DNA from: a virus | Length of the DNA: 28,835 nt | Strand: one strand, 5' to 3' | Virus record (IMG/VR): IMGVR_UViG_3300000385_000021 | Span: 1-28,835 of that record | Part shown: one piece after another, positions 15,258-22,175 of the stretch | Position numbering within the stretch: the stretch's first letter is position 1 | How the letters are laid out: each line of letters begins with the position of its first letter | Notes under the pieces: model-generated | What the model was told of the DNA's origin: nothing | The model's input: only the letters and a program-made list of their open reading frames with translations | Database searches by the model: none | Made by a program: the position numbers and the translations under genes

Positions 15258-15712
15258 CACACTAGGTCCGAAAGATCGACTTTGGGGTAAGACTTGTTCT
15301 TTTCAACTTTCCCGTTGGGGTTCCGCTTGATAGTCCCGTCCGGTTGATACATCCGACCCATGTTATTCTCATGGACCCTACGGACAGCTTCATCCAAGTC
15401 CCAATCCATGACGTTTGCATATCCGTAGATCACATACACAAGATCGGCAAGTTCCTTGAGTTCAGCAGAATCAGAGCCACTAGTCAGTTTGTTAAGCTCC
15501 TCAACCCACTCTTGAAACTCTTCCTTAATGAGCATGACAGAAGTTGACGGGTTCTTCTTTTGGCCTGCCGTAGAGCGAAACTCTTCCACCATGTCCATAA
15601 GACTGGGACGAATCTTGGTCCGACCTTCTTTAACTGCTTCCTCTAGGATTTCAATAAATTCGTCATCTTCGTTGTAATATTCAAAAGCTACCATGTCTTC
15701 TTTAGATATCAT
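15257..15712 (-). CDS. MazG-like nucleotide pyrophosphohydrolase
   Basis: 151-residue protein starting at ATG 15712 (MISKEDMVAF); an upstream in-frame start at 15751 would overlap the membrane peptide. The metal-binding helices are visible: EEFQEWVEEL (Glu64, 65, 68, 71) and ELADLVYVIYGYA (Glu87, Asp90), followed by the 'VHENNMGRM' motif. Relatives hydrolyse (d)NTPs to monophosphates plus pyrophosphate, and in phages may alter host nucleotide or alarmone pools. The start overlaps the upstream peptide by ATGA. It lies upstream of nrdJ in the same transcript direction. Confidence 0.85.
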   Translation of the reverse strand: MISKEDMVAFEYYNEDDEFIEILEEAVKEGRTKIRPSLMDMVEEFRSTAGQKKNPSTSVMLIKEEFQEWVEELNKLTSGSDSAELKELADLVYVIYGYANVMDWDLDEAVRRVHENNMGRMYQPDGTIKRNPNGKVEKNKSYPKVDLSDLV

Positions 15713-15783
15713 AGAAAAACTCCCACTCCGGTAAGAAAAATAATCGACCAACCCAGTAACATGTAAACGCTAATCATATTCAT
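15709..15783 (-). CDS. 24-residue membrane peptide
   Basis: Frame from ATG 15783 to TGA 15709-15711 encodes a peptide beginning MNMISVYMLLGWSIIFLTG and ending VGVFL, one membrane helix. A GGAG ribosome site lies 7 nt before the ATG, stronger than for the other candidate ATG at 15777. It overlaps the upstream gene's end by 14 nt and the MazG start by ATGA, so it is neatly fitted into the gap. Confidence 0.62.
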   Translation of the reverse strand: MNMISVYMLLGWSIIFLTGVGVFL

Positions 15784-15991
15784 TTAGTTTCTCCACAAAG
15801 GCTTGGTATTCTTTTTGTGTTGTGTAATATTTCAAGGTAATCAGAAGGCCGTTAATTAGATTAACCTTGTTGTCAACAGTCTCGCAAGGGTCTGTATCAG
15901 GTTTGGATTGATAAAGGATATGCTCTTTAAGTTCCTCGACAAAAATCCTCTCGACAAACTCATCAAAGTGTTCTGTAAAGTCAATCATCAT
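15770..15991 (-). CDS. hypothetical small acidic protein
   Basis: 73-residue protein from ATG 15991 (MMIDFTEHFDEFVERIFVEELK), with GGAG about 10 nt upstream. It is predicted to be mostly helical with alternating Glu/Asp and hydrophobic residues, and ends KEYQAFVEKLNEYD. No family recognised. It overlaps the upstream 48-residue gene by 11 nt and the downstream membrane peptide. Confidence 0.68.
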   Translation of the reverse strand: MMIDFTEHFDEFVERIFVEELKEHILYQSKPDTDPCETVDNKVNLINGLLITLKYYTTQKEYQAFVEKLNEYD

Positions 15992-16127
15992 TCTGGTATT
16001 GCTCCAAGTCAATGAAACCTAGTTCCTCAAGAATGTCAATCACGTCTGCCATTACAAGACCACTATCCTCTAGTATCCTGTAAAGTCCGTATCTGTCTAA
16101 CAGGTCTTCAATCTCACTTTTAGTCAT
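15981..16127 (-). CDS. 48-residue hypothetical protein
   Basis: Frame from ATG 16127 to TGA 15981-15983. It encodes a compact acidic helical protein (SEIEDLLDRYGLYRILEDSG ... ILEELGFIDLEQYQNDD). The start overlaps the stop of the PP-loop gene as ATGA, so translation is probably coupled. It occupies otherwise empty DNA and keeps a sensible hydrophobic pattern. No family recognised. Confidence 0.65.
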   Translation of the reverse strand: MTKSEIEDLLDRYGLYRILEDSGLVMADVIDILEELGFIDLEQYQNDD

Positions 16128-16867
16128 TTTTCTTCACAAAATATTCCACATTCAAAATCGTAATCTTTTAGGGGCCTTCCTGTTGTGTTGGGGTCAAGCT
16201 CATCGAGGAAGATACGTTCACCCTTAACCTTCACAAGTTTAGCTCCAATTTTCCTAGACTGTTCCGCCCTTTGCCTAAAGACCTCTGGGTGTTTTTCTCT
16301 GACTAGATTCCAATACGTAGGGGATGCTGCTTTTACACAACCTATACAATTTGCATTTGGATACCCGTCTTTGTAAATCCTTGGCAACTCAATCCCTGCA
16401 CTAACCAATACATTAAAGCAGTCTTGTTTATCATAGCCTTCGTCAATCAGTGGTGTCAAAAGGGTATCTCTTTCTGTTAACTTAAACCTTTCTGCCCTAC
16501 CGGACTCTTCTTTTGTGAAACCTAACACAGTCCAGTCCGGGGAGTTAACCTTTTCCCACTCTTGGCGAGCCTTCTTTTTGAGTTCTAGTGTGCAAGGTGC
16601 TCCCATTGGACCAGACATAAACTTACGATCTTCCCATACTTCAAGGCAAGATTGGTTTGGGTATTTAATAGAAGTAACATGTTGAATCGGGTAATCTAGC
16701 CAACGTGAAACATCCTCTAGAAATCTCTGATTGTCTTCATCTTCTTCCTGAATTGGGTTGTTCAGTATGCTAATTTTGTAATCTTTTCCGTATTTTTCTA
16801 GTGTAAGTTTTGCAGCAACAGCGCTTGCAGCCCCACACGAAAACCATACAGCGATGTGTTCAACCAA
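16124..16867 (-). CDS. PP-loop / PAPS-reductase-like (adenine nucleotide alpha hydrolase) enzyme
   Basis: 247-residue protein that probably activates a substrate with ATP. The PP-loop is 'VWFSCGAASAVAAK' (Ser10 to Ser15), a variant of SGGxDS. Cysteines at 92 (GAPCTLELK), 174 and 177 (NCIGCVKA), and 240 and 244 near the end (ECGIFCEEK) could hold an iron-sulfur cluster or carry sulfur, as in tRNA thiolation or DndC-type enzymes; true assimilatory PAPS reduction is only one option. It starts at TTG 16867, two bases after the previous stop, with GAGAGG upstream. Its DNA is A+T-rich (32% G+C at 16741-16800 by hand count). It lies beside a DNA methyltransferase. Substrate unknown. Confidence 0.78.
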   Translation of the reverse strand: MVEHIAVWFSCGAASAVAAKLTLEKYGKDYKISILNNPIQEEDEDNQRFLEDVSRWLDYPIQHVTSIKYPNQSCLEVWEDRKFMSGPMGAPCTLELKKKARQEWEKVNSPDWTVLGFTKEESGRAERFKLTERDTLLTPLIDEGYDKQDCFNVLVSAGIELPRIYKDGYPNANCIGCVKAASPTYWNLVREKHPEVFRQRAEQSRKIGAKLVKVKGERIFLDELDPNTTGRPLKDYDFECGIFCEEK

Positions 16868-16869
16868 TT

Positions 16870-17403
16870 TTACCTCTCCCTACCAATGAATATCGTTGTT
16901 TGTTCAGTATCATGGAATTTATACCAAGCAAAGTTATCTACCCCCCTCACGGGTTTGTCCTCCTGCCAATACAGACGCCCCACCGAGATCACCTTCGAGC
17001 ACCGGGCCATGTAAGGAGCCATACGGACGTTGTGAGCCATGTCTGCGGGCAGTAGGAGCCAAGTCGGCCTCAGGGTCGGGAGATGTTTGAGAAGGCCCTC
17101 TAGGATGCCCCATGTGAACGGTGGATTTGTGACAATCAGGGCGCACTCACTTAGGTCATCAGCAGTCAAATTCAAGGCCGATTTTTGCACAGCAGATGTG
17201 CCATAATGCTCAATGTCCGACCGCCAGTTACAAGTGGCTACTCTCTTCAAGTGTTCCTCGATATGGCCCCTTCCGTAGCAAGGCTCAGCGAATGTTTCTC
17301 CTTTGACTTCCTCAATGAACTTAGGTGGAAAGGCTGCGGGGTCAATGGTGCAGTAGTGATCCCTTGGCTTTAGTTCCCATTTCTTGTGTTGTCGTTTACT
17401 CAT
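16870..17403 (-). CDS. DNA methyltransferase, N6-adenine type
   Basis: 177-residue SAM-dependent methyltransferase. Motif I appears as AEPCYGRGHI (residues 39-48) and the catalytic motif IV as TNPPF (Asn93-Phe96), the NPPF form typical of enzymes that methylate exocyclic amino groups, often adenine N6. It is short and has no obvious target recognition domain. A downstream 'WLLLPADMAHN' segment fits motif V or VI. The gene is G+C-rich (38 of 60 at 17041-17100) between two A+T-rich genes, which suggests a separate origin. ATG 17403 overlaps the preceding stop (ATGA). It may protect phage DNA or substitute for a host methylase. Confidence 0.8.
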   Translation of the reverse strand: MSKRQHKKWELKPRDHYCTIDPAAFPPKFIEEVKGETFAEPCYGRGHIEEHLKRVATCNWRSDIEHYGTSAVQKSALNLTADDLSECALIVTNPPFTWGILEGLLKHLPTLRPTWLLLPADMAHNVRMAPYMARCSKVISVGRLYWQEDKPVRGVDNFAWYKFHDTEQTTIFIGRER

Positions 17404-17723
17404 TTATGCCAGACCTCTACCCTAATATCTTCCTCTTTTTCAACAACACTTATAAGATGAACCCCTAGGATACTCTCTAGTGATTTTTTGTAGAAGATTA
17501 CTTTACCATTAACTTCAAAACCTTCGTGTGTTTGTCTATCTACAACGTCAGGGTGTGACTTTAGGGTTTCAAGGTAATCCTCGGTAATAAAAAGAACAAC
17601 CCTAACAGGCATATCGCTTATAGGAGTTGATACAGTAAAATCTTTCCAGTCTGTATAAACACCTTTAGAGGGATTACTTTTACCTCTTTGCGCGAATTTG
17701 ATGTTAAAAACTGTCTTACTCAT
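17400..17723 (-). CDS. hypothetical protein
   Basis: 107-residue protein from ATG 17723 (MSKTVFNIKFAQRGK), overlapping the metallophosphoesterase stop as ATGA, with GGAGG 11 nt upstream. A valine start four codons earlier is possible. Beta-strand-like stretches (PVRVVLFITEDYL, GKVIFYKKSLESILGVHLISVVE) suggest a small alpha/beta fold. The DNA is A+T-rich (21 of 60 G+C at 17401-17460). No family recognised. Confidence 0.68.
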   Translation of the reverse strand: MSKTVFNIKFAQRGKSNPSKGVYTDWKDFTVSTPISDMPVRVVLFITEDYLETLKSHPDVVDRQTHEGFEVNGKVIFYKKSLESILGVHLISVVEKEEDIRVEVWHK

Positions 17724-18493
17724 GTCCCATACCACCTCCGAAGCCTGCTAAGTGAGATAATCTCTGGATCATAGCATCCGTTTTCTGCTCCTCGTAGGTA
17801 GACAATACAGGGGAACCAGAACCTTGACATGTTGCCAGCCCAGTGGTTTTGGTAGTCTTGGAATACCCCTGCCACAAGACCCATAATTCGACGCCCATTA
17901 AGGTCAGTATTAACAGAGAAATCAAGTGTATGACTATGAGCAACGACACAAGAGCAATGGTTTTTGGCAAGTAGACTAGAAGCATGATGCTCACCACCAA
18001 TAGGCCGACCTGCGACACCACTAACCATGAAGTGAGCAAAATTAATACCCTCAAGGGAGTAAATACCGGGAGTTTGACCTTCGTAATGGACCACTTCATT
18101 GTGATACTCCCTTAGTTGGTAGTTACTGTAACTTACACCAAATCGGTTTCCTGCCAACTCCGGTTGATACTCAAGGACTTTCTTTAGGCGCTCTTCATGG
18201 TTGCCAACTAGGAACACCTTATGGGGTTGCCGCTTCTTGGACTTCTTGATAGGGTGCCACATACGATCAAGGAAATCTAGTCCAGCGTTAATATCCCGCT
18301 CGTATGAAGCCCCATGAAAGGATGCCTTACCTTTGTCATAGCTACTGAGAGAGGGCATATCGAAGGTATCCCCCATGTTCACCACTACGTCAGGTTTAGT
18401 GTCTAGAATGAACTTCCCAAGCCAATCAGCACGGTCGTTGTCGTGGTCGGGATGAGAATGTGGATCGCCAATACAAAGTATATCTTTAGCCAT
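17720..18493 (-). CDS. calcineurin-like metallophosphoesterase
   Basis: 257-residue protein with the full set of metal-binding motifs: GDPHSH (Asp10, His12), GDTFD (Asp42), GNHEE (Asn98, His99) and AHSH (His186, His188). The family cleaves phosphomono- or diesters, including nucleic acids and cyclic nucleotides; the phage substrate is unknown. A role in DNA or RNA end processing or recombination would fit the block. The start ATG 18493 overlaps the stop of an HNH gene (ATGGCTAA). Confidence 0.85.
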   Translation of the reverse strand: MAKDILCIGDPHSHPDHDNDRADWLGKFILDTKPDVVVNMGDTFDMPSLSSYDKGKASFHGASYERDINAGLDFLDRMWHPIKKSKKRQPHKVFLVGNHEERLKKVLEYQPELAGNRFGVSYSNYQLREYHNEVVHYEGQTPGIYSLEGINFAHFMVSGVAGRPIGGEHHASSLLAKNHCSCVVAHSHTLDFSVNTDLNGRRIMGLVAGVFQDYQNHWAGNMSRFWFPCIVYLRGAENGCYDPEIISLSRLRRWYGT

Positions 18494-19034
18494 GTTGATT
18501 TACCTTATGTTTTTGAATCAAATTACGATTTTTTATATACCTACCAATTGTTGATCTGGTGCAACCCATAAAACCTTCCATTGCTTTAATGGAACCCCTT
18601 TTCTCATACTCTGCCATTATCAACCTATCTGTTTCACAAGATTTAACAAGTCTTTGCTTTCCGTATGGACCACAAATTTTTCCAAGACTGGCTGTATGCC
18701 GGGCATTTTGTGATGCGCTAACCCACTCTAAGTTGTTAACCCTATTATTTTGAGGATTACCATCTTTATGATTTACGTGAGGTAGCATGTGGGGGTTATC
18801 GAGATAAGTTATTGCAACAAGCCGGTGAACAGATATTCTAAGGTCTTTGCCAAGATTTACATAAAGATATCTACCTTTTGAATCAGGCCAAGATTTGATA
18901 ACTTTTCCTTTCCTTGTCCTTCGTGTAAAACTTCCCCATCTATTTTTAACCTCTTCCGTAAAAGTTTTTGAGTAGACAATCCCACAAGGAGTTACCCCAT
19001 ACCTGTCATAATCTACCAAAATATCCTTAGGCAT
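18486..19034 (-). CDS. HNH homing endonuclease (NUMOD4-type)
   Basis: 182-residue free-standing endonuclease starting at ATG 19034 (MPKDILVDYDRYGV) with CCGGAGG upstream. The HNH region reads HVNHKDGNPQNNRVNNLEWV, with His, Asn and His in the usual spacing. The N-terminal part resembles NUMOD4 and the C-terminus has a helix-turn-helix (GSIKAMEGFMGCTRSTIGRYI) for site recognition. Such genes spread by cutting related genomes that lack them. It overlaps both neighbours by 8 nt and is A+T-rich relative to them. Confidence 0.88.
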   Translation of the reverse strand: MPKDILVDYDRYGVTPCGIVYSKTFTEEVKNRWGSFTRRTRKGKVIKSWPDSKGRYLYVNLGKDLRISVHRLVAITYLDNPHMLPHVNHKDGNPQNNRVNNLEWVSASQNARHTASLGKICGPYGKQRLVKSCETDRLIMAEYEKRGSIKAMEGFMGCTRSTIGRYIKNRNLIQKHKVNQHG

Positions 19035-19155
19035 TTTTAGCCCTCCGGTAAGTCTCAATGAGACCAAGAATAATTACAAACAAGAAAAGGGTAGAGAAGA
19101 TATTCCCGATCATAAGCACTTGGGTCAGGAACATGGTCCAAAGAATATCAACCAT
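19027..19155 (-). CDS. 42-residue membrane protein
   Basis: Frame from ATG 19155 to TAA 19027-19029. It encodes a hydrophobic protein (ILWTMFLTQVLMIGN then IFSTLFLFVIILGLIETYRR) with one long or two short membrane helices and a basic C-terminus. It begins at the stop of the upstream gene (TGATG), with AAGAGGA 9 nt before the ATG, and ends inside the HNH start. No family recognised. Confidence 0.65.
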   Translation of the reverse strand: MVDILWTMFLTQVLMIGNIFSTLFLFVIILGLIETYRRAKNA

Positions 19156-19379
19156 CAAAGAACGTCCTCTTCATCAATCTCGATAATGTAAGGCTCTAGA
19201 GTGGGTCTCTTGAAGTGTTTGGTCAGTTCGTAGAGTTCATCAAAGTCCGTATTGAAAAGAGTGGTCTCAGACATTTTACCACCCAGTTCAACCAAAGCCT
19301 CAACAAACCAAATGCCGTCTTCCTCAGGGTCTTCATAAGGACCGTCAATGATCTTGTGGACTTTCATTTCAATGGTCAT
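19155..19379 (-). CDS. hypothetical acidic protein
   Basis: 74-residue protein rich in Glu and Asp (EDPEEDGIWFVEALVELGGK, ending EIDEEDVL). ATG 19379 overlaps the upstream stop as ATGA and has a G-rich ribosome site (GAGGGG). The strand pattern suggests a small beta-rich fold. No family recognised. Confidence 0.68.
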   Translation of the reverse strand: MTIEMKVHKIIDGPYEDPEEDGIWFVEALVELGGKMSETTLFNTDFDELYELTKHFKRPTLEPYIIEIDEEDVL

Positions 19380-19540
19380 TCCGTTTCCCCTCTAATTGTT
19401 CCTTTGACCATACCTGATAGAACTGTGTAAGCCGCGAAAAATTCACCCCTATCCGCAAGCTCTTCCGCAAGGGTAAATGCCTCTTCTAATTTGTCTAACT
19501 TGTTCTCTAGTTCAACAACGTAATGATCCCCGAGACTCAT
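19376..19540 (-). CDS. 54-residue hypothetical protein
   Basis: Frame from ATG 19540 to TGA 19376-19378, with AGGAG 8 nt before the ATG and ATGA overlaps at both ends. Helical throughout: VVELENKLDKLEEAFTLAEE looks like a coiled coil. It fills the gap between two recognised genes. No family recognised. Confidence 0.72.
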   Translation of the reverse strand: MSLGDHYVVELENKLDKLEEAFTLAEELADRGEFFAAYTVLSGMVKGTIRGETE

Positions 19541-19905
19541 TTGCTATTCTCCTGCATAATACGGCTCCACTCTAGTTTGATGTAATAGTCCAGATCGACT
19601 ACCGCAAGGGGCTTCTTATGGTTCGCTTTTACCACAAGCAACGGCTCCTCGTAAAACCCTGCGGCCTCCTCTGCCTGCTCATACAGCTTGTAGACAGCCA
19701 TGCTCTTGTGGCTCTTGCATTCTGTAGATACCGGAAGGAAAGATTTGGCTAGAGGGGACAGTTGCACATCCGGGCCGTTCACTCCCATTGGTGTAGACTT
19801 AATGTCCTCCGCAACAATACCAAAGGGCTTAAGCATTTCCGTAAATTTGTCACGGACTAGTTGCTGTAGGAGCCGCGCTTTCTGTTTACTTGAACTGGTC
19901 TTCAA
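19537..19905 (-). CDS. putative PD-(D/E)XK nuclease (Holliday junction resolvase-like)
   Basis: 122-residue protein. The catalytic pattern appears as GPDVQLS (Asp46) followed by 'STECKSHK' (Glu62, Lys64) and a Gln in the next helix (KLYEQAEEAAG, Gln77), the layout of small resolvases and VRR-type nucleases. It would cut branched or linear DNA during replication or packaging. The start is TTG 19905 overlapping the previous stop (TTGA) with GGAGGAG upstream. It is directly downstream of a Cas4/RecB-like nuclease, suggesting joint DNA processing. Confidence 0.7.
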   Translation of the reverse strand: MKTSSSKQKARLLQQLVRDKFTEMLKPFGIVAEDIKSTPMGVNGPDVQLSPLAKSFLPVSTECKSHKSMAVYKLYEQAEEAAGFYEEPLLVVKANHKKPLAVVDLDYYIKLEWSRIMQENSK

Positions 19906-20768
19906 AAGTTCTCTCCTCCAATCTCAGGGACTTTTGGGGTGTAAACCACTTCGGTGAGCCAGCGCGGGCCTGACGAGTATATGAAGCCCCTGAGGTTATC
20001 CCAACATTGATGTTTCCACTGGCAATAACTACAGTTGGTTGGTAGCTTCATATTACCGGACTTACCATCGGGAACAGGCTCGAAAGGTCTTTCGGGAGGC
20101 TCCATCTCATTGACAATGTGTTGCTTCCGTAGAACCTCTTGTTCCTTCTTCTCTAGTTCCTCAGACAGATCGTAAATATCTACTGCAATGTGACCATGTT
20201 GTTTATCAAATGCAAGGAAACCAGCTTTGTCCTTATATGTTACAAGAGGGTCAGATTGACTTCCGTAGAGGTAAGTAGACAACTGACTGATGTATCCGAA
20301 TAGGTCGTTGTCACGAAGCGTTCCTTTATCAAACTTGGTAAAAGATTGACTAGCGGCTGATTTAATGTCAAAGAGCATTCCGTCGATAACGCAGTCTCGT
20401 GAGCCTCTAATACCGCATACATCCACTGTGTCCTGCAATCCTGCAACGTCATGCCCTGCGGCTTTACATAGTCCAAGAACGTAAGACTCCGTAATGTCAC
20501 CATATATGAACTTGTTAAATGTGCTGGGACTAAGAGGCTCACCGTCAGATTCGCTATTGACGTGATACCACAAGGCCCTTTCACAAGGAGTTCCGAGGTT
20601 ACTAGCCCGAAGGACTCTCTTTCGTTGTTGGTCCCTTCCACGAAACTGCCTATTGAGTGACTCTGCAACCATGTGGGCGACCCACTCCGAGATTTCTTTA
20701 GTCCATCCGCTGCCAGTTGTGAGGACATGGTTAATATCTTCCTTTAGTGTCCAAGGTGTTTTTGTCAT
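19902..20768 (-). CDS. Cas4/RecB-like exonuclease with iron-sulfur cysteines
   Basis: 288-residue PD-(D/E)XK nuclease. Seen: 'NLGTPCERALWYH' with Cys62, a GDITE helix around residue 93, the core 'DCVIDGMLFDIKSA' (Asp129 or Asp134, Lys136), a QLSTYL helix (Gln162), and CSYCQWKHQCW with Cys246, Cys249 and Cys255. One N-terminal plus three C-terminal cysteines is the Cas4/AddB iron-sulfur layout. Phage members process DNA ends in recombination or degrade host DNA. No cas1 or cas2 is nearby. The start overlaps the ThyX stop by one base (TAATG). Confidence 0.83.
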   Translation of the reverse strand: MTKTPWTLKEDINHVLTTGSGWTKEISEWVAHMVAESLNRQFRGRDQQRKRVLRASNLGTPCERALWYHVNSESDGEPLSPSTFNKFIYGDITESYVLGLCKAAGHDVAGLQDTVDVCGIRGSRDCVIDGMLFDIKSAASQSFTKFDKGTLRDNDLFGYISQLSTYLYGSQSDPLVTYKDKAGFLAFDKQHGHIAVDIYDLSEELEKKEQEVLRKQHIVNEMEPPERPFEPVPDGKSGNMKLPTNCSYCQWKHQCWDNLRGFIYSSGPRWLTEVVYTPKVPEIGGENF

Positions 20769-21421
20769 TACATACCACCAATGATCTTAGGGAAAGCAGG
20801 TGCAAGAGCCTCTTTGATCTTACGGGCCAGAAGGACGTGTTCCCATTGAGAAACTCCCGGATCATCCCGAACTTCAAGGTAATGAATCCATGAGCGAAGA
20901 CTGCCTTGAACGTAGAGGGTAGACATGGTGAGACCTTCTGGGAGGATCGACCTAGCACACTCCTTAGCTACCCCTTGCTCAAGCCACCATCGGTAAAAGT
21001 GTTCCGTGTCTCTGGAAACAGTATCAATATCTTCCGCCCAACCCTCGTGGTCCAGTTCATCAGACTCAATACTGTTCTGTCGGTTTTTCTGGTCTTGAAG
21101 GCGGATTTCCCGGTCAGTGAACTCAATATCGTCCGAGTATCTTTGACTAAATTCTTGGAAACTGAAACTCCTATGGCGAATAAGCTGACGAGTAATATCC
21201 CGAGGGGCTTTGACTTCGACCACTGCATTAGCCATTTCAAACACGCTAAAATGTTTATTTCTATAACAATAATCCAGAAGTTTTTCGTAGTCTTCTGACC
21301 TTTTATTGTAATCCCTTTTTGAAGAAACCCTAGCAGAAAAAGCCACAAAGTCTTCTGGATTAGAGGCTGGACATTCCACAGTGGGTTGAGTTACAGCTAC
21401 CAACTTAGCTTCACATTTCAT
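20768..21421 (-). CDS. thyX: FAD-dependent thymidylate synthase
   Basis: 217-residue enzyme making dTMP from dUMP with methylenetetrahydrofolate, FAD and NAD(P)H. The diagnostic motif RHRxxSxxxxSxR is present as RHRSFSFQEFSQR (residues 82-94). The C-terminal 'STLYVQGSLRSWIHYLEVR' also fits, with an Arg-rich substrate site. With NrdJ and MazG it forms the nucleotide supply set. The start ATG 21421 overlaps the stop of an HNH gene (ATGA), so expression may depend on translation of that gene or of a GAGAGG site within it. Confidence 0.93.
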   Translation of the reverse strand: MKCEAKLVAVTQPTVECPASNPEDFVAFSARVSSKRDYNKRSEDYEKLLDYCYRNKHFSVFEMANAVVEVKAPRDITRQLIRHRSFSFQEFSQRYSDDIEFTDREIRLQDQKNRQNSIESDELDHEGWAEDIDTVSRDTEHFYRWWLEQGVAKECARSILPEGLTMSTLYVQGSLRSWIHYLEVRDDPGVSQWEHVLLARKIKEALAPAFPKIIGGM

Positions 21422-21954
21422 TTTCCGTGCCTCTCACTATAACCAAAAGTTTTGTATGCTTGATCCCTAACGGAAATTGCTTCATTAAGGTCTCGGTAGT
21501 AGCCGACAGTTTTTTGTTTACCATTAAACCTAACATTAACCTGAAACCTATCGCCAACCTTAGTTATTCCTGTGTGACCGCTTTTATTGTCAACTCTTTT
21601 TCTGGCATTTCTGTTATTTTCTTGTTTACTCACTACCCTTAGGTTTTCCACCCTGTTGTCTGACCTAATACCATTTATATGGTCAAGAAAGGGGTAGGGC
21701 CATGCCCCTGTGTGAAGTGCCCAAACAACCCTGTGCGCATAAATAGATACACCTAAAACCCTGCCGGTTTTGTAACCGTAAGCATTGGCAGTATTAAAGG
21801 CTTCTTTTTCTGCGTATCTACTGTTCCACCTTTTCCAATCTTTGTCAGAAGAGAAGTAAGACCTTGGCCGATTTCTCCAAAACAGTCTTCCATCAGGAGT
21901 CACAGAAACTAATTCTCGTAAAATATCTATTGGAATTTCATTTTTAGCCTTCAT
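21418..21954 (-). CDS. HNH homing endonuclease with AP2-like DNA-binding domain
   Basis: 178-residue protein. An HNH_3-type motif lies in 'FLDHINGIRSDNRVENLRVVSKQENNRNA' (read as DHINGIRSDNRVENLR). After it comes an AP2-like domain: SGHTGITKVGDRFQVNVRF, 'KTVGYYRDLNEAISVRDQAYK'. This pairing is typical of mobile endonucleases. It sits between a small gene and thyX with TGATG and ATGA overlaps, so insertion preserved both reading units. A+T-rich compared with thyX. Confidence 0.9.
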   Translation of the reverse strand: MKAKNEIPIDILRELVSVTPDGRLFWRNRPRSYFSSDKDWKRWNSRYAEKEAFNTANAYGYKTGRVLGVSIYAHRVVWALHTGAWPYPFLDHINGIRSDNRVENLRVVSKQENNRNARKRVDNKSGHTGITKVGDRFQVNVRFNGKQKTVGYYRDLNEAISVRDQAYKTFGYSERHGK

Positions 21955-22175
21955 CAGAAATCCATACTAAAGTTGTTAGTCTTACGATCACCAGTGATAC
22001 TGTGGATATAATCTTGTCGTGCCGTAAGGTTGTTGAAATCAAAGACAGTCTTGGAGGCTTGACCAATAGCCCAAAGGAAGTCCTCCGCTGTCTCTACTCC
22101 TTCTTGTGTGTAATTCGATGACCAACCATTCCCGAGATCATCGCAAGTCTCTTCAAATGTGACCGTGACCTTCAT
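21954..22175 (-). CDS. hypothetical protein
   Basis: 73-residue protein between the ssDNA-binding protein and the HNH gene. It begins with a strand (MKVTVTFEETCDDLGNGW) and has a helix 'AEDFLWAIGQASKTVFDF'. Starts and stops overlap neighbours by 1 nt. Co-transcription with the ssDNA-binding gene hints at a replication link. No family recognised. Confidence 0.7.
   Translation of the reverse strand: MKVTVTFEETCDDLGNGWSSNYTQEGVETAEDFLWAIGQASKTVFDFNNLTARQDYIHSITGDRKTNNFSMDF

Noticed and set aside
15713-15751. Upstream start for MazG
   Set aside because: It would overlap the membrane peptide, and the ATG at 15712 sits on the peptide's stop with typical ATGA coupling.
19902-20768. A CRISPR-associated Cas4 and hence a CRISPR locus
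   Set aside because: No cas1, cas2 or repeat-spacer array is present; free-standing Cas4/RecB-like nucleases are common in phages.
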